The translations under genes and the position numbers were made by a program. The notes under the pieces were generated by a model. It had not been told where the DNA came from. It saw nothing but the letters and a program-made list of their open reading frames with translations, and searched no databases. DNA of 64,000 nt, from NCBI GenBank assembly GCA_949152475.1, contig OX424560.1, forward strand, positions 43,478,719 to 43,542,718, read 5' to 3'. This document shows positions 36,501 through 49,890 of the stretch, in pieces; within the stretch, counting starts at the first letter, position 1, and each line of letters opens with the position of its first letter. This stretch comes from Terebella lapidaria (Eukaryota; Annelida; Polychaeta; Terebellida; Terebellidae).

Positions 36501-39500
36501 ACTCTGTAATAGGCTGTGTTTGACACTGACAGGCTGTGTTCTAACACTGTGACGGACGTGTTCGACTCTAACAGGTGATGTTTTCACTCTGTAAAAGGCT
36601 GTGTTTGACACTGACAGGCTGTGTTCTAACACTGTGAAGGACGTGTTCGATACTAACAGGTGATGTTTTCACTCTGTAATAGGCTGTGTTTGACACTGAC
36701 AGGCTGTGTTCTAACACTGTGACGGACGTGTTCGACACTAACAGGTGATGTTTTCACTCTGTAGTAGGCTGTGTTTGACACTGACAGGCTGTGTTCTAAC
36801 ACTGTTACGGACGTGTTCGACACTAACAGGTGATGTTTTCACTCTGTAATAGGCTGTGTTTGACACTGACAGGCTGTGTTCTAACACTGTGACGGACGTG
36901 TTCGACACTAACAGGTGATGTTTTCACTCTGTAATAGGCTGTGTTCTAACACTGTGACGGACGTGTTCGACACTAACAGGTGATGTTTTCACTCTGTAAT
37001 AGGCTGTGTTTGACACTGACAGGCTGTGTTCTAACACTGTGATGGACGTGTTCGACTCTAACAGGTGATGTTTACACTCTGTAATAGGATGTGTTTGACA
37101 CTGACAGGCTGTGTTCTAACACTGTGACGGACGTGTTCGACACTAACAGGTGATGTTTTCACTCTGTAATAGGCTGTGTTCTAACACTGTGACGGACGTG
37201 TTCGACACTAACAGGTGATGTTTTCACTCTGTAATAGGGTGAGTTTGACACTGACAGGCTGTGTTCTAACACTGTGACGGACGTGTCCGACACTAACAGG
37301 CAATGCTTACACTCTGTAATAGGCTGTGTTTGACACTGACAGGCTGTGTTCTAACACTGTGATGGACATGTTCGACACTAACAGGTGATGTTTTCACTCT
37401 GTAATAGGCTGTGTTTGACACTGACAGGCTGTGTTCTAACACTTTGACGGACGTGTGCGACACTAACAGGTGATGTTTACACTCTGTAATAGTCTGTATT
37501 TGACACTGACAGGCTGTGTTCTAACACTGTGACAGGCGTGTTTGACACTAACAGGTGATGTTTTCACTCTGTAATAGGCTGTGTTTGACACTGACAGGCT
37601 GTGTTCTAACACTGTGACGGGCGTGTTCGACACTAACAGGTGATGTTTTCACTCTGTAATAGGCTGTGTTTGACACTGACAGGCTGTGTTCTAACACTGT
37701 GACGGACGTGTTCGACACTAACAGGTGATGCTTACACTCTGTAATAGGCTGTGTTTGACACTGACAGGCTGTGTTCTAACACTGTGACGGGCGTGTTCGA
37801 CACTAACAGGTGATGTTTTCACTCTGTAATAGGCTGTTTGACACTGACAGGCTGTGTTCGACACTAACAGGTGATGTTTTCACTCTGTAATAGGCTGTGT
37901 TTGACACTGACAGCCTGTGTTCTAACACTGTGACAGACATGTTCGACACTAACAGGTGTTGTTTTCACTCTGTAATAGGCTGTGTTTGACACTGACAGGC
38001 TGTGTTCTAACACTGTGACGGACGTGTTCGACACTAACAGGTGTTTTCACTCTGTAATAGGCTGTGTTTGACACTGACAGCCTGTGTTCTAACACTGTGA
38101 CGGACATGTTCGACACTAACAGGTGATGTTTTCACTCTGTAATAGGCTGTGTTTGACACTGACAGCCTGTGTTCTAACACTGTGATGGACATGTTCGACA
38201 CTAACAGGTGATGTTTTCACTCTGTAATAGGCTGTGTTTGACACTGACAGGCTGTGTTCTAACACTGTGACGGACGTGTGCGACACTAACAGGTGATGTT
38301 TTCACTATGTAATAGGCTGTGTTTGACACGAACAGGCTGTGTTCTAACACTGTGCTGGACGTGTTCGACACTAACAGGTGATGTTTTCACTCTGTAATAG
38401 GCTGTGTTTGACACTGACAGGCTGTGTTCTAACACTGTGAAGGACGTGTTCGATACTAACAGGTGATGTTTTCACTCTGTAATAGGCTGTGTTTGACACT
38501 GACAGGCTGTGTTCTAACACTGTGACGGACGTGTTCGACACTAACAGGTGATGTTTTCACTCTGTAATAGGCTGTGTTTGACACTGACAGGCTGTTCTAA
38601 CACTGTGACGGACGTGTTCGACACTAACAGGTGATGTTTTCACTCTGTGATAGGCTGTGTTTGACACTGACAGGCTGTGTTCTAACACTGTGACGGACGT
38701 GTTCGACACTAACAGGTGATGTTTTCACTCTGTAATAGGCTGTGTTTGACACTGACAGACTGTGTTCTAACACTGTGACGGGCGTGTTTGACACTAACAG
38801 GTGATGTTTTCACTCTGTAATAGGCTGTGTTTCACACTGGCAGACTGTGTTCTAACACTGTGACGGGCGTGTTTGACACTAACAGGTGATGTTTTCACTC
38901 TGTAATAGGCTGTGTTTGACACTGACAGGCTGTGTTCTAACACTGTGACGGACGTGTTTGACACTGACAGGCTGTGTTCTAACACTGTGATGGACGTGTT
39001 CGACTCTAACAGTTGATGTTTACACTCTGTAATAGGCTGTGTTTGACACTGACAGGCTGTGTTCTAACACTGTGACGGACGTGTTCGACACTAACAGGTG
39101 ATGTTTTCACTCTGTAATAGGCTTTGTTCCAACACTGTGACGGACGTGTTCGACACTAACAGGTGATGTTTTCACTCTGTAATAGGCTGTGTTTGACACT
39201 GACAGGCTGTGTTCTAACACTGTGACGGACGTGTCCGACACTAACAGGCAATGCTTACACTCTGTAATAGGCTGCGTTCTAACACTGTGACGGACGTGTT
39301 CGACACTAACAGGTGATATTTTCACTCTGTAATAGGCTTTGTTCCAACACTGTGACGGACGTGTTCGACACTAACAGGTGATGTTTTCACTCTGTAATAG
39401 GCCGTAATTGACACTGACAGGCTGTGTTCTAACACTGTGACGGACGTGTGCGACACTAACAGGTGATGTTTACACTCTGTAATAGGCTGTATTTGACACT

Positions 39501-41832
39501 GACAGGCTGTGTTCTAACACTGTGACAGGCGTGTTTGACACTAACAGGTGATGTTTTCACTCTGTAATAGGCTGTGTTTGACACTGACAGGCTGTGTTCT
39601 AACACTGTGACGGGCGTGTTCGACACTAACAGGTGATGTTTTCACTCTGTAATAGGCTGTGTTTGACACTGACAGGCTGTGTTCTAACACTGTGATGGAC
39701 GTGTTCGACACTAACAGGTGATGCTTACACTCTGTAATAGGCTGTGTTTGACACTGACAGGTTGTGTTCTAACACTGTGATGGACGTGTTCGACACTAAC
39801 AGGTGATGTTTTCACTCTGTAATAGGCTGTGTTTGACACTGACAGGCTGTGTTCTAACACTGTGACGGGCGTGTTCGACACTAACAGGTGATGTTTTCAC
39901 TCTGTAATAGGCTGTGCTTGATACTGACAGGCTGTGTTCTAACACTGTGACGGGCGTGTTCGACTCTAACAGGTGATGTTTTCCCTCTGTAATAGGCTGT
40001 GTTTGACAATGACAGGCTGTGTTCTAACACTGTGACGGGCGTGTTCGACACTAACAGGTGATGTTTACTCTGTAATAGGCTGTGTTTGACACTGACAGGC
40101 TGTGTTCTAACACTGTGATGGACGTGTTCGACACTAACAGGTGATGCTTACACTCTGTAATAGGCTGTGTTCTAACACTGTGACGGACGTGTTCGACACT
40201 AACAGGTGATGCTTACACTCTGTAATAGGCTGTGTTTGACACTGACAGGCTGTGTTCTAACACTGTGATGGACGTGTTCGACACTAACAGGTGATGTTTT
40301 CACTCTGTTATAGGCTGTGTTTGACACTGACAGGCTGTGTTCTAACACTGTGACGGGCGTGTTCGACACTAACAGGTGATGTTTTCACTCTGTAATAGGC
40401 TGTGCTTGATACTGACAGGCTGTGTTCTAACACTGTGATGGACGTGTTCGACACTAACAGGTGATGCTTACACTCTGTAATAGACTGTTTGACACTGACA
40501 GGCTGTGTTCTAACACTGTGACAGACGTGTTCGATACTAACAGGTGATGTTTTCACTCTGTAATAGGCTGTGTTTGACACTGACAAGCTGTGTTCTAACA
40601 CTGTGACGGGCGTGTTCGACACTAACAGGTGATGTTTTCACTCTGTAATAGGCTGTGTTTGACACTGACAGCCTGTGTTCTAACACTGTGACGGACGTGT
40701 TCGACTCTAACAGGTGATGTTTTCACTCTGTAATAGGCTGTGTTTGACACTGACAGGCTGTGTTCTAACACTGTGACGGACGTGTTCGACTCTAACAGGT
40801 GTTGTTTTCCCTCTGTAATAGGCTGTGTTTGACACTGACAGGCTGTGTTCTAACACTGTGACGGGCGTGTTCGACACTAACAGGTGATGTTTTCCCTCTG
40901 TAATAGGCTGTGTTTGACACTGACAGGCTGTGTTCTAACACTGTGACGGGCGTGTTCGACTCTAACAGGTGATGTTTTCCCTCTGTAATAGGCTGTGTTT
41001 GACACTGACAGGCTGTGTTCTAACACTGTGACGGGCGTGTTCGACACTAACAGGTGATGTTTACTCTGTAATAGGCTGTGTTTGACACTGACAGGCTGTG
41101 TTCTAACACTGTGATGGACGTGTTCGACACTAACAGGTGATGTTTTCCCTTTGTGCTAGGCTGTGTTTGACACTGACAGGCTGTGTTCTAACACTCTGAC
41201 GGGCGTGTTCGACACTAACAGGTGATGTTTTCCCTTTGTGCTAGGCTGTGTTTGACACTGACAGGCTGTGTTCTAACACTCTGACGGGCGTGTTCGGCAC
41301 TAACAGGTGATGTTTTCACTCTGCAATAGGCTGTGTTCTAACACTGTGACGGGCGTGTTTGACACTAACAGGTGATGTTTCACTCTGTGATAGGCTGTTT
41401 GACACTGACAGGCTGTGTTCTAACAATGTGGCGGACGTGTTCGACACTAACAGGTGATGTTTTCACTCTGTAATAGGCTGTTTGACACTGACAGGCTGTG
41501 TTCTAACACTGTGACAGGCGTGTTTGACACTAACAGGTGATGTTTTCACTCTGTAATAGGCTGTGTTTGACACTGACAGGCTGTGTTCTAACACTGTGAT
41601 GGACGTGTTTGACACTAACAGGTGATGTTTTCACTCTGTAATAGGCTGTTTGACACTGACAGGCTGTGTTTTGACACGCACAGGATGTGTACTGACACTC
41701 ACAGGCTGTTTTTTGACTCTGTGACAGGCTGTTTTGATTATGTGACAGGCTGTTTTGACTGTGACAGGATGTGTTTTGACACTAACAGGCTATGTTTTGA
41801 CACTGACAGGATGTGTTTTGACTCTGTGACAG
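18505..41832 (+). repeat. Giant intronic 85-bp minisatellite (about 270 copies) derived from the exon 9 splice acceptor
   Basis: The unit reads AGGCTGTGTTTGACACTGAC / AGGCTGTGTTCTAACACTG.. / GACGTGTTCGACACTAAC / AGGTGATGTTTTCACTCTG + TAAT. AG|GCTGTGTTTGACAC equals the acceptor AG plus the first 14 nt of exon 9 at 41831-41846. Each unit also has CTAAC, then TGTTTTCACTCTGTAATAG, a complete 3' splice-site layout. Higher-order copies are visible: about 1.17-1.25-kb blocks repeated three times between 18.5 and 22.2 kb, a 632-bp repeat near 26.0 and 26.65 kb, and 28.4-30.8 kb re-duplicated at 33.2-35.6 kb. The last 190 bp (41640-41832) are simpler units of about 20 bp (TTTTGACACTGACAGG-like), perhaps the ancestral form. 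Open frames inside are artefacts. Confidence 0.95.
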
Positions 41833-41995
41833 GCTGTGTTTGACACGTGGCATTACGTGGCACTGGTGATAACCAACTCGCCCCTGGTGCCATCTTCCGG
41901 CGCTTTCTACTTCGTGCAGCTGTTTGTTGATGATGTCATACAGGCCACAGATCCCTCGACCTATGCCCAAACCAACGTGGCAGCCTCCACAACTA
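41833..41995 (+). CDS. Exon 9: LamG domain, WHYVALVI and LFVDD strands
   Basis: The acceptor is TCTGTGACAG|GCTGTG and the donor CAACTA|GTGAGT, phase 0 to 1, 54 residues: AVFDTWHYVALVI..., then AFYFVQLFVDDVIQATDPS. W-HYVALVI and L-F-VDD are standard LamG strands. The first five codons (AVFDT) are the segment copied through the whole preceding intron, so the true acceptor is the last of several hundred similar AG|GCTGTG sites. The residues after codon five are absent from the repeats, which fixes this as the real exon. Confidence 0.9.
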
Positions 41996-42151
41996 GTGAG
42001 TCCGAGCATTCTAGCATTATATTTTTACAAATATTCGAGCATGTGTGTGAGGCTTTTTGATTTCAATTTATCACGTTCAGAACGATGGTACTTAGAGAGA
42101 AAGTAACTGACTTCACAAGTAATCGTAGATCGTGTGTCCCTTCATCACCAG

Positions 42152-42288
42152 GCCAGGCTATAGACCCAGGGGTTTACGGACTGAGGATCGGTAACCAAGG
42201 GACACCAGCGGCAGGGGGTGTGTTGATTGGTGGAAACACAGACTTCTTTGTCGGCAACATGGATGAGGTGACGATGATAGAGAGACGG
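42152..42288 (+). CDS. Exon 10: end of LamG domain
   Basis: The acceptor CATCACCAG|GCCAGG, entered in phase 1, encodes QAIDPGVYGLRIGNQGTPAAGGVLIGGNTDFFVGNMDEVTMIERR. LRIGN and F-x-GNMDEV-x-x-x-ER are the closing strands of a LamG domain. An in-frame TAG follows directly at 42289-42291. Alternatively a GT donor at 42288-42289 ends the exon at 42287, and an acceptor at 42386 starts a last exon. Confidence 0.85.
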
Positions 42289-42386
42289 TAGACATGATAC
42301 TCGGAGCACTGCTGGTCAAGATGCTTATGAGTAATAGTATAAGTTTAATGTTTTGATTTGATATTGTTGTAATGTTGACTTTTCAG

Positions 42387-42473
42387 TTATATCTGTTTGC
42401 CCGGGGACTGATCATGAGTGAGCTCTGGTCCGTGAAGGCCGTGTCCTCCACCATGGGGGTCTTCCTGCCCTAG
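42387..42473 (+). CDS. Possible last exon, reading frame uncertain
   Basis: A good acceptor (TTGACTTTTCAG|TTATAT) precedes 28 open codons, LYLFARGLIMSELWSVKAV.., ending in TAG at 42471-42473. GLIMSELW resembles the usual final helix after a LamG domain. However, the donor at 42288 leaves phase 2, which would read RYICLPGD and stop at 42409-42411. The natural-looking frame needs a phase-0 junction. Either the stop at 42289 is used, or the short ending is real, or one base is wrong or mutated. Confidence 0.4.
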   Translation, partial: LYLFARGLIMSELWSVKAVSSTMGVFLP

Positions 42474-42707
42474 ACGTCGCCATGACAACACTAGCTCTGT
42501 CAGCACGCTGGTATCATCAGTGGAGTATGAACAGACAATTATTGCGGTTTACGTGTCTGTCCCGAATTGTAAATGACTTATGTGTTTTAGTGCCATTCTG
42601 TGCAGGAGTTATCAGATTGTTGTTCATTTAGTGTTTGGCACTTATGGGAGTTTGGTGATTTTGTAAACACTTTCTGGTCGTTATGTTACTAATACTCATG
42701 TACATCT

Positions 42708-43007
42708 TAGGTTACCAAACCGATAAAATACAGGCATGGCGTTGCATCCGTCTGCATTCTCAGGTGGCCTTAGGTGCTTGAAGATAGTCATCTAAAAATT
42801 GTAAAATGGTGTATCTAAACTAAGTAAGGTTTGCATCATGATCATGTAGCAAGTCAAATATAGTGCATCTTTTGGTGGCCTTGATCAAGCTGAGCTCGAG
42901 TACTCAAAACTTTAGTTTGTGTCCACATGTAGATCGATTCAAGGATTTAAATTTGGAGTAATGACAAACTGAACAATTTGTAGGTAAGCTACATCACCCA
43001 TGGTGCT
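42708..43007 (+). mobile_element. Degenerate fragment of the hairpin-ended transposon family
   Basis: It begins TTAGGTTACCAAACCGAT, continues GGCATGGCGTTGCATCCGTC, and ends GGTAAGCTACATCACCCATGGTGC. The end matches that of the 62684-63260 copy. It is a short, decayed member of the same family as 16741-18179. Confidence 0.6.
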
Positions 43008-43129
43008 TTTTTTTGTGTTCGTGTACCTATATAATATCAGATTAAACTATCCGTTGATGTACTAGGTATGTGTTGTGTGTCAATTTTATTTCATGGTATG
43101 CCTACCAATCAGTTGTTCCAAAATTTTGC

Positions 43130-46100
43130 ATGAACACTTTGTTCTCAATTCGACGTCAACACAGTGTTCTAACAGTTAGCATGGGTGCTTTGTTCCAACA
43201 CTGGACATTAACACTTTCTTCTAACAGACAGAATCAACCTCTATTTCAACACTACACATCAACACTTTGTTCTAACACAGAGAATCGACTCTCTGTTTCA
43301 ACACTGGACATCAACACTTTGTTCTAACACAGAATCAACTCTTGTTTCAACACTGGACATCAACACTTTGTTCTGACACAGAATCAACTCTCTGTTTCAA
43401 CTTTTGACATCAACACTTTGTTCTAACACACAGAATCAACTCTCTGTTTCAACACTGGACATCAACACTTTGTTCTAACACAGAATCAACTCTCTCTTTT
43501 TCAACACTGGACATCAACACTTTGTTTTAACACACAGAATCAACTCTCTCTTTTTCAACACTGGACATCAACACTCTGTTCTAACACAGAATCAACTCCT
43601 TTTTCAACGCTGAACATCAACACTTTGTTCTAACACACATAATCAACTCTGTTTCAACACTGGACATCAACATGTTGTTCTAACACACAGAATCAACTCT
43701 CTGTTTCAACACTGGACATCAACACTTTGTTCTAACACACAGAATCAACTCTCTGTTTCAACACTGAACATCAACACTTTGTTCTAACACACAGAATCAA
43801 CTCTCTGTTTCAACACTGGACATCAACACTTTGTTCTAACACACAGAATCAACTATGTTTCAACACTGGACATCAACACTTTGTTCTAACACACAGAATC
43901 AACTCTCTGTTTCAACTTTTGACATCAACACTTTGTTCTAACACACAGAATCAACTCTGTTTCAACACTGGACATCAACACTTTGTTATAACACAGAATC
44001 AACTCTCTGTTTCAACACTAGACATCAACACTTTGTTCTAACATACAGAATCAACTCTCTGTTTCAACACTGGACTTCAACACTTTGTTCTAACACAGAA
44101 TCAACTCTCTCTTTTTTCAACACTGGACATCAACACTCTGTTCTAACACAAGAATCAACTCTCTCTTTTTCAACACTGGACATCAACACTCTGTTCTAAC
44201 ACAGAATCAACTCTCTCTTTTTCAACACTGGACATCAACTCTGTTCTAACACAGAATCAACTCTCTCTTTTTCAACACTGGACATCAACAATTTGTTCTA
44301 ACACACAGAATCAACTCTCTGTTCCAACACTGGACATCAACACTTTGTTCCAACACACAGAATCAACTCTCTGTTCCAACACTGGACATCAACACTCTGT
44401 TCTAACACAGAATCAACTCACTCTTTTTCAACACTGGACATCAACACTTTGTTCTAACACAGAATCAACTCTCTTTTTCAACACTGGACATCAACACTTT
44501 GTTCTAACACACAGAATCAACTCTCTGTTCCAACACTGGACATCAACACTTTGTTCTAACACAGAATCAACTCTCTGTTCCAACACTGGACATCAACACT
44601 CTGTTCTAACACAGAATCAACTCTCTGTTTCACCACTGGACATCAACACTTTGTTCTAACACACAGAATCAACGCTCTCTTTCAACACTGGACATCAACA
44701 CTTTGTCCTAACACAGAATCAACTCTCTTTTTCAACACTAGACATCAACACTTTGTTCTAACACACAGAATCAACTCTCTGTTTCAACACTGGACATCAA
44801 CACTCTGTTCTAACACAGAATCAACTCTCTCTTTTTCAACACTGGACATCAACACTTTGTTCTAACACAGAATCAACTCTCATTTTCAACACTGGACATC
44901 AACACTTTGTTCTAACACAGAACACCTTTTTCAACACTGGACATCAACACTTTGTTCTAACACACAGAATCAACTCTCTGTTTTAACACTGGACATCAAC
45001 ACTTTGTTCTAACACACAGAATCAACTCTCTTTTTCAACACTGGACATCAACACTTTGTTCTAACACAGAATCAACTCTCTCTTTTTCAACACTGGACAT
45101 CAACACTTTGTTCTAACACAGAATCAACTCTCTCTTTTTCAACACTGGACATCAACACTTTCTTCTAACAGACAGAATCAACCTCTATTTCAACACTACA
45201 CATCAACACTTTGTTCTAACACAGAGAATCGACTCTCTGTTTCAACACTGGACATCAACACTTTGTTCTAACACAGAATCAACTCTTGTTTCAACACTGG
45301 ACATCAACACTTTGTTCTGACACAGAATCAACTCTCTGTTTCAACTTTTGACATCAACACTTTGTTCTAACACACAGAATCAACTCTCTGTTTCAACACT
45401 GGACATCAACACTTTGTTCTAACACAGAATCAACTCTCTCTTTTTCAACACTGGACATCAACACTTTGTTTTAACACACAGAATCAACTCTCTCTTTTTC
45501 AACACTGGACATCAACACTCTGTTCTAACACAGAATCAACTCCTTTTTCAACGCTGAACATCAACACTTTGTTCTAACACACATAATCAACTCTGTTTCA
45601 ACACTGGACATCAACATGTTGTTCTAACACACAGAATCAACTCTCTGTTTCAACACTGGACATCAACACTTTGTTCTAACACACAGAATCAACTCTCTGT
45701 TTCAACACTGGACATCAACACTTTGTTCTAACACACAGAATCAACTCTCTGTTTCAACACTGGACATCAACACTTTGATCTAACACACAGAATCAACTAT
45801 GTTTCAACACTGGACATCAACACTTTGTTCTAACACACAGAATCAACTCTCTGTTTCAACTTTTGACATCAACACTTTGTTCTAACACACAGAATCAACT
45901 CTGTTTCAACACTGGACATCAACACTTTGTTCTAACACAGAATCAACTCTCTGTTTCAACACTAGACATCAACACTTTGTTCTAACATACAGAATCAACT
46001 CTCTGTTTCAACACTGGACTTCAACACTTTGTTCTAACACAAAATCAACTCTCTCTTTTTTCAACACTGGACATCAACACTCTGTTCTAACACAAGAATC

Positions 46101-49100
46101 AACTCTCTCTTTTTCAACACTGGACATCAACACTCTGTTCTAACACAGAATCAACTCTCTCTTTTTCAACACTGGACATCAACTCTGTTCTAACACAGAA
46201 TCAACTCTCTCTTTTTCAACACTGGACATCAACAATTTGTTCTAACACACAGAATCAACTCTCTGTTCCAACACTGGACATCAACACTTTGTTCCAACAC
46301 ACAGAATCAACTCTCTGTTCCAACACTGGACATCAACACTCTGTTCTAACACAGAATCAACTCACTCTTTTTCAACACTGGACATCAACACTTTGTTCTA
46401 ACACAGAATCAACTCTCTTTTTCAACACTGGACATCAACACTTTGTTCTAACACACAGAATCAACTCTCTGTTCCAACACTGGACATCAACACTTTGTTC
46501 TAACACAGAATCAACTCTCTGTTCCAACACTGGACATCAACACTCTGTTCTAACACAGAATCAACTCTCTGTTTCACCACTGGACATCAACACTTTGTTC
46601 TAACACACAGAATCAACGCTCTCTTTCAACACTGGACATCAACACTTTGTCCTAACACAGAATCAACTCTCTTTTTCAACACTAGACATCAACACTTTGT
46701 TCTAACACACAGAATCAACTCTCTGTTTCAACACTGGACATCAACACTCTGTTCTAACACAGAATCAACTCTCTCTTTTTCAACACTGGACATCAACACT
46801 TTGTTCTAACACAGAATCAACTCTCATTTTCAACACTGGACATCAGCACTTTGTTCTAACACAGAACACCTTTTTCAACACTGGACATCAACACTTTGTT
46901 CTAACACACAGAATCAACTCTCTGTTTTAACACTGGACATCAACACTTTGTTCTAACACACAGAATCAACTCTCTTTTTCAACACTGGACATCAACACTT
47001 TGTTCTAACACAGAATCAACTCTCTCTTTTTCAACACTGGACATCAACACTTTGTTCTAACACAGAATCAACTCCCTATTTTTCAACACTGGACATCAAC
47101 ACTCTGTTCTAATACAGAATCGACTCTCTCTTTTTCAACACTGGACATCAACACTTTGTTCTAACACAGAATCAACTCTCTCTTTTTCAACACTGGACAT
47201 CAACACTTTGTTCTAACACAGAATCAACTCTCTTTTTCAACACTGGACATCAACACTTTGTTTCAACACTGGACATCAACACTTCGTTCTAACACACAGA
47301 ATCAACTCTCTGTTTCAACACTGGACATCAACACTTTGTTCTAACACACCGAATCAACTCTCTTTTTCAACACTGGACATCCACACTCTGTTCTAACACA
47401 CAGAATCAACTCTCTGTTTTAACACTGGTCATGAACATTTTGTTCTAACACACAGCATCAACTCTCTGTTTCAACACTGGACATCAACACTCTGTTTTAA
47501 CACAGAATCAACTCCTTTTTCAACGCTGGACATCAACACTTTGTTCTAACACACATAATCAATTCTGTTTTAACACTGGACATCAACATGTTGTTCTAAC
47601 ACACAGAATCAACTCTCTGTTTCAACACTGGACATCAACACTTTGTTCTGACACACAGAATCAACTCTCTGTTTCAACACTGGACATCAACACTTTGTTC
47701 TAACACACAGAATCAACTCTCTGTTTCAACACTGGACATCAACACTTTGTTCTAACACACAGAATCAACTCTGTTTCAACACTGGACATCAACACTTTGT
47801 TCTAACACACATAATCAACTCTGTTTCAACACTGGACATCAACACTTTGTTCTAACACACAGAATCAACTGTCTGTTTCAACACTGGACATCAACACTTT
47901 GTTCTAACACACAGAATCAACTCTCTGTTTCAACTTTTGACATCAACACTTTGTTCTAACACACAGAATCAACTCTGTTTCAACACTGGACATCAACACT
48001 TTGTTCTAACACAGAATCAACTCTCTGTTTCAACACTAGACATCAACACTTTGTTCTAACATACATAATCAACTCTCTGTTTCAACACTGGACTTCAACA
48101 CTTTGTTCTAACACAGAATCAACTCTCTGTTTCAACACTGGACATCAACACTTTGTTCTAACACACAGAATCAATTCTGTTTCAAAACTAGACATCAAAA
48201 CTTTGGTCTAACACAGAATCAACTCTCTGTTTCGACACTAGGCATCAACACTTTGTTCTAACACACAGAATCAACTCTCTGTTTTAACACTGGACATCAA
48301 CACTTTGTTCTAACACACAGAATCAACTCTCTTTTTCAACACTGGACATCAACACTTTGTTCTAACACAGAATCAACTCTCTCTTTTTCAACACTGGACA
48401 TCAACACTTTGTTCTAACACAGAATCAACTCCCTATTTTTCAACACTGGACATCAACACTCTGTTCTAACACAGAATCAACTCTCTCTTTTTCAACACTG
48501 GACATCAACACTTTGTTCTAACACACAGAATCAACTCTCTTTTTCAACACTGGACATCAACACTTTGTTCTAACACAGAATCAACTCTCTCTTTTTCAAC
48601 ACTGGACATCAACACTTTGTTCTAACACAGAATCAACTCCCTATTTTTCAACACTGGACATCAACACTCTGTTCTAACACAGAATCAACTCTCTTTTTCA
48701 ACACTGTACATCAACACTTTGTTCTAACACAGAATCAACTCTCTCTTTTTCAACACTGGACATCAACACTTTGTTCTAACACACAGAATCAACTCTCTTT
48801 TTCAACACTGGACATCAACACTCTGTTCTAACACACAGAATCAACTCTCTGTTTTAACACTGGTCATGAACATTTTGTTCTAACACACAGCATCAACTCT
48901 CTGTTTCAACACTGGACATCAACACTCTGTTCTAACACAGAATCAACTCCTTTTTCAACGCTGGACATCAACACTTTGTTCTAACACACATAATCAACTC
49001 TGTTTCAACACTGGACATCAACATGTTGTTCTAACACACAGAATCAACTCTCTGTTTCATCACTGGACATCAACACTTTGTTCTAACACACAGAATCAAC

Positions 49101-49890
49101 TCTCTGTTTCAACACTGGACATCAACACTTTGTTCTAACACACAGAATCAACTCTCTGTTTCAACACTGGACATCAACACTTTGTTCTAACACACAGAAT
49201 CAACTCTGTTTCAACACTGGACATCAACACTTTGTTCTAACACACAGAATCAACTCTGTTTCAACACTGGACATCAACACTTTGTTCTAACACACATAAT
49301 CAACTCTGTTTCAACACTGGACATCAACACTTTGTTCTAACACACAGAATCAACTCTCTGTTTCAACACTGGACATCAACACTTTGTTCTAACACACAGA
49401 ATCAACTCTCTGTTTCAACACTGGACATCAACACTTTGTTCTAACACACAGAATCAACTATGTTTCAACACTGGACATCAACACTTTGTTCTAACACACA
49501 GAATCAACTCTCTGTTTCAACTTTTGACATCAACACTTTGTTCTAACACACAGAATCAACTCTGTTTCAACACTGGACATCAACACTTTGTTCTAACACA
49601 GAATCAACTCTCTGTTTCAACACTAGACATCAACACTTTGTTCTAACATACATAATCAACTCTCTGTTTCAACACTGGACTTCAACACTTTGTTCTAACA
49701 CAGAATCAACTCTCTGTTTCAACACTGGACATCAACACTTTGTTCTAACACACAGAATCAATTCTGTTTCAAAACTAGACATCAAAACTTTGGTCTAACA
49801 CAGAATCAACTCTCTGTTTCGACACTAGGCATCAACACTTTGTTCTAACACACAGAATCAACCCTCTGTTTCAACACTGGACATTCAAAC
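43130..49890 (+). repeat. 52-bp minisatellite, about 130 copies, intergenic
   Basis: The unit is ACATCAACACTTTGTTCTAA / CACACAGAATCAACTCTCTG / TTTCAACACTGG, with internal TC and AC length variants. It lies between the 3' ends of the two convergent genes. Large-scale duplication is visible: about 43190-45134 recurs 1,944 bp downstream almost unchanged (marker GAATCAACCTCTATTTCAAC at about 43220 and 45170). A block near 47.4 kb recurs near 48.85 kb (marker ACTGGTCATGAACATTTTG). It shares the word TGTTCTAACAC with the 85-bp array, but I see no convincing common origin. The longest open frames (104 codons) are repeat artefacts. Confidence 0.95.

Larger units (their letters stand above)
10837..42473 (+). 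other. Gene extent: PAN / mucin / PAN / Ly6-like / LamG extracellular protein (3' part)
   Basis: Ten exons with GT-AG borders join in one frame: 10837-11022, 11236-11460, 11646-11882, 12873-13058, 13871-14038, 15970-16148, 16388-16490, 18235-18386, 41833-41995 and 42152 onward. Modules in order are a PAN-like domain, a Thr/Pro-rich linker, a second PAN-like domain, a Ly6/uPAR-like domain and a LamG/concanavalin-like domain. The product should be extracellular, with disulfide-bonded adhesion or ligand-binding modules; I do not recognise a named orthologue. No signal peptide or start codon lies in the window, so the 5' exon is missing or unrecognised. The gene is stretched to over 31 kb chiefly by one 23.4-kb satellite intron. 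Confidence 0.8.

Noticed and set aside
18485-41620. Many 60-100 codon frames on the - strand of the 85-bp array
   Set aside because: They repeat the same low-complexity words (VSVKHSLLQSENIT and similar) and end wherever unit length shifts frame. They are satellite artefacts.
43070-49880. Frames of up to 104 codons in the 52-bp array
   Set aside because: Two are identical copies 1,944 bp apart, consist only of the repeat, and have no gene context.
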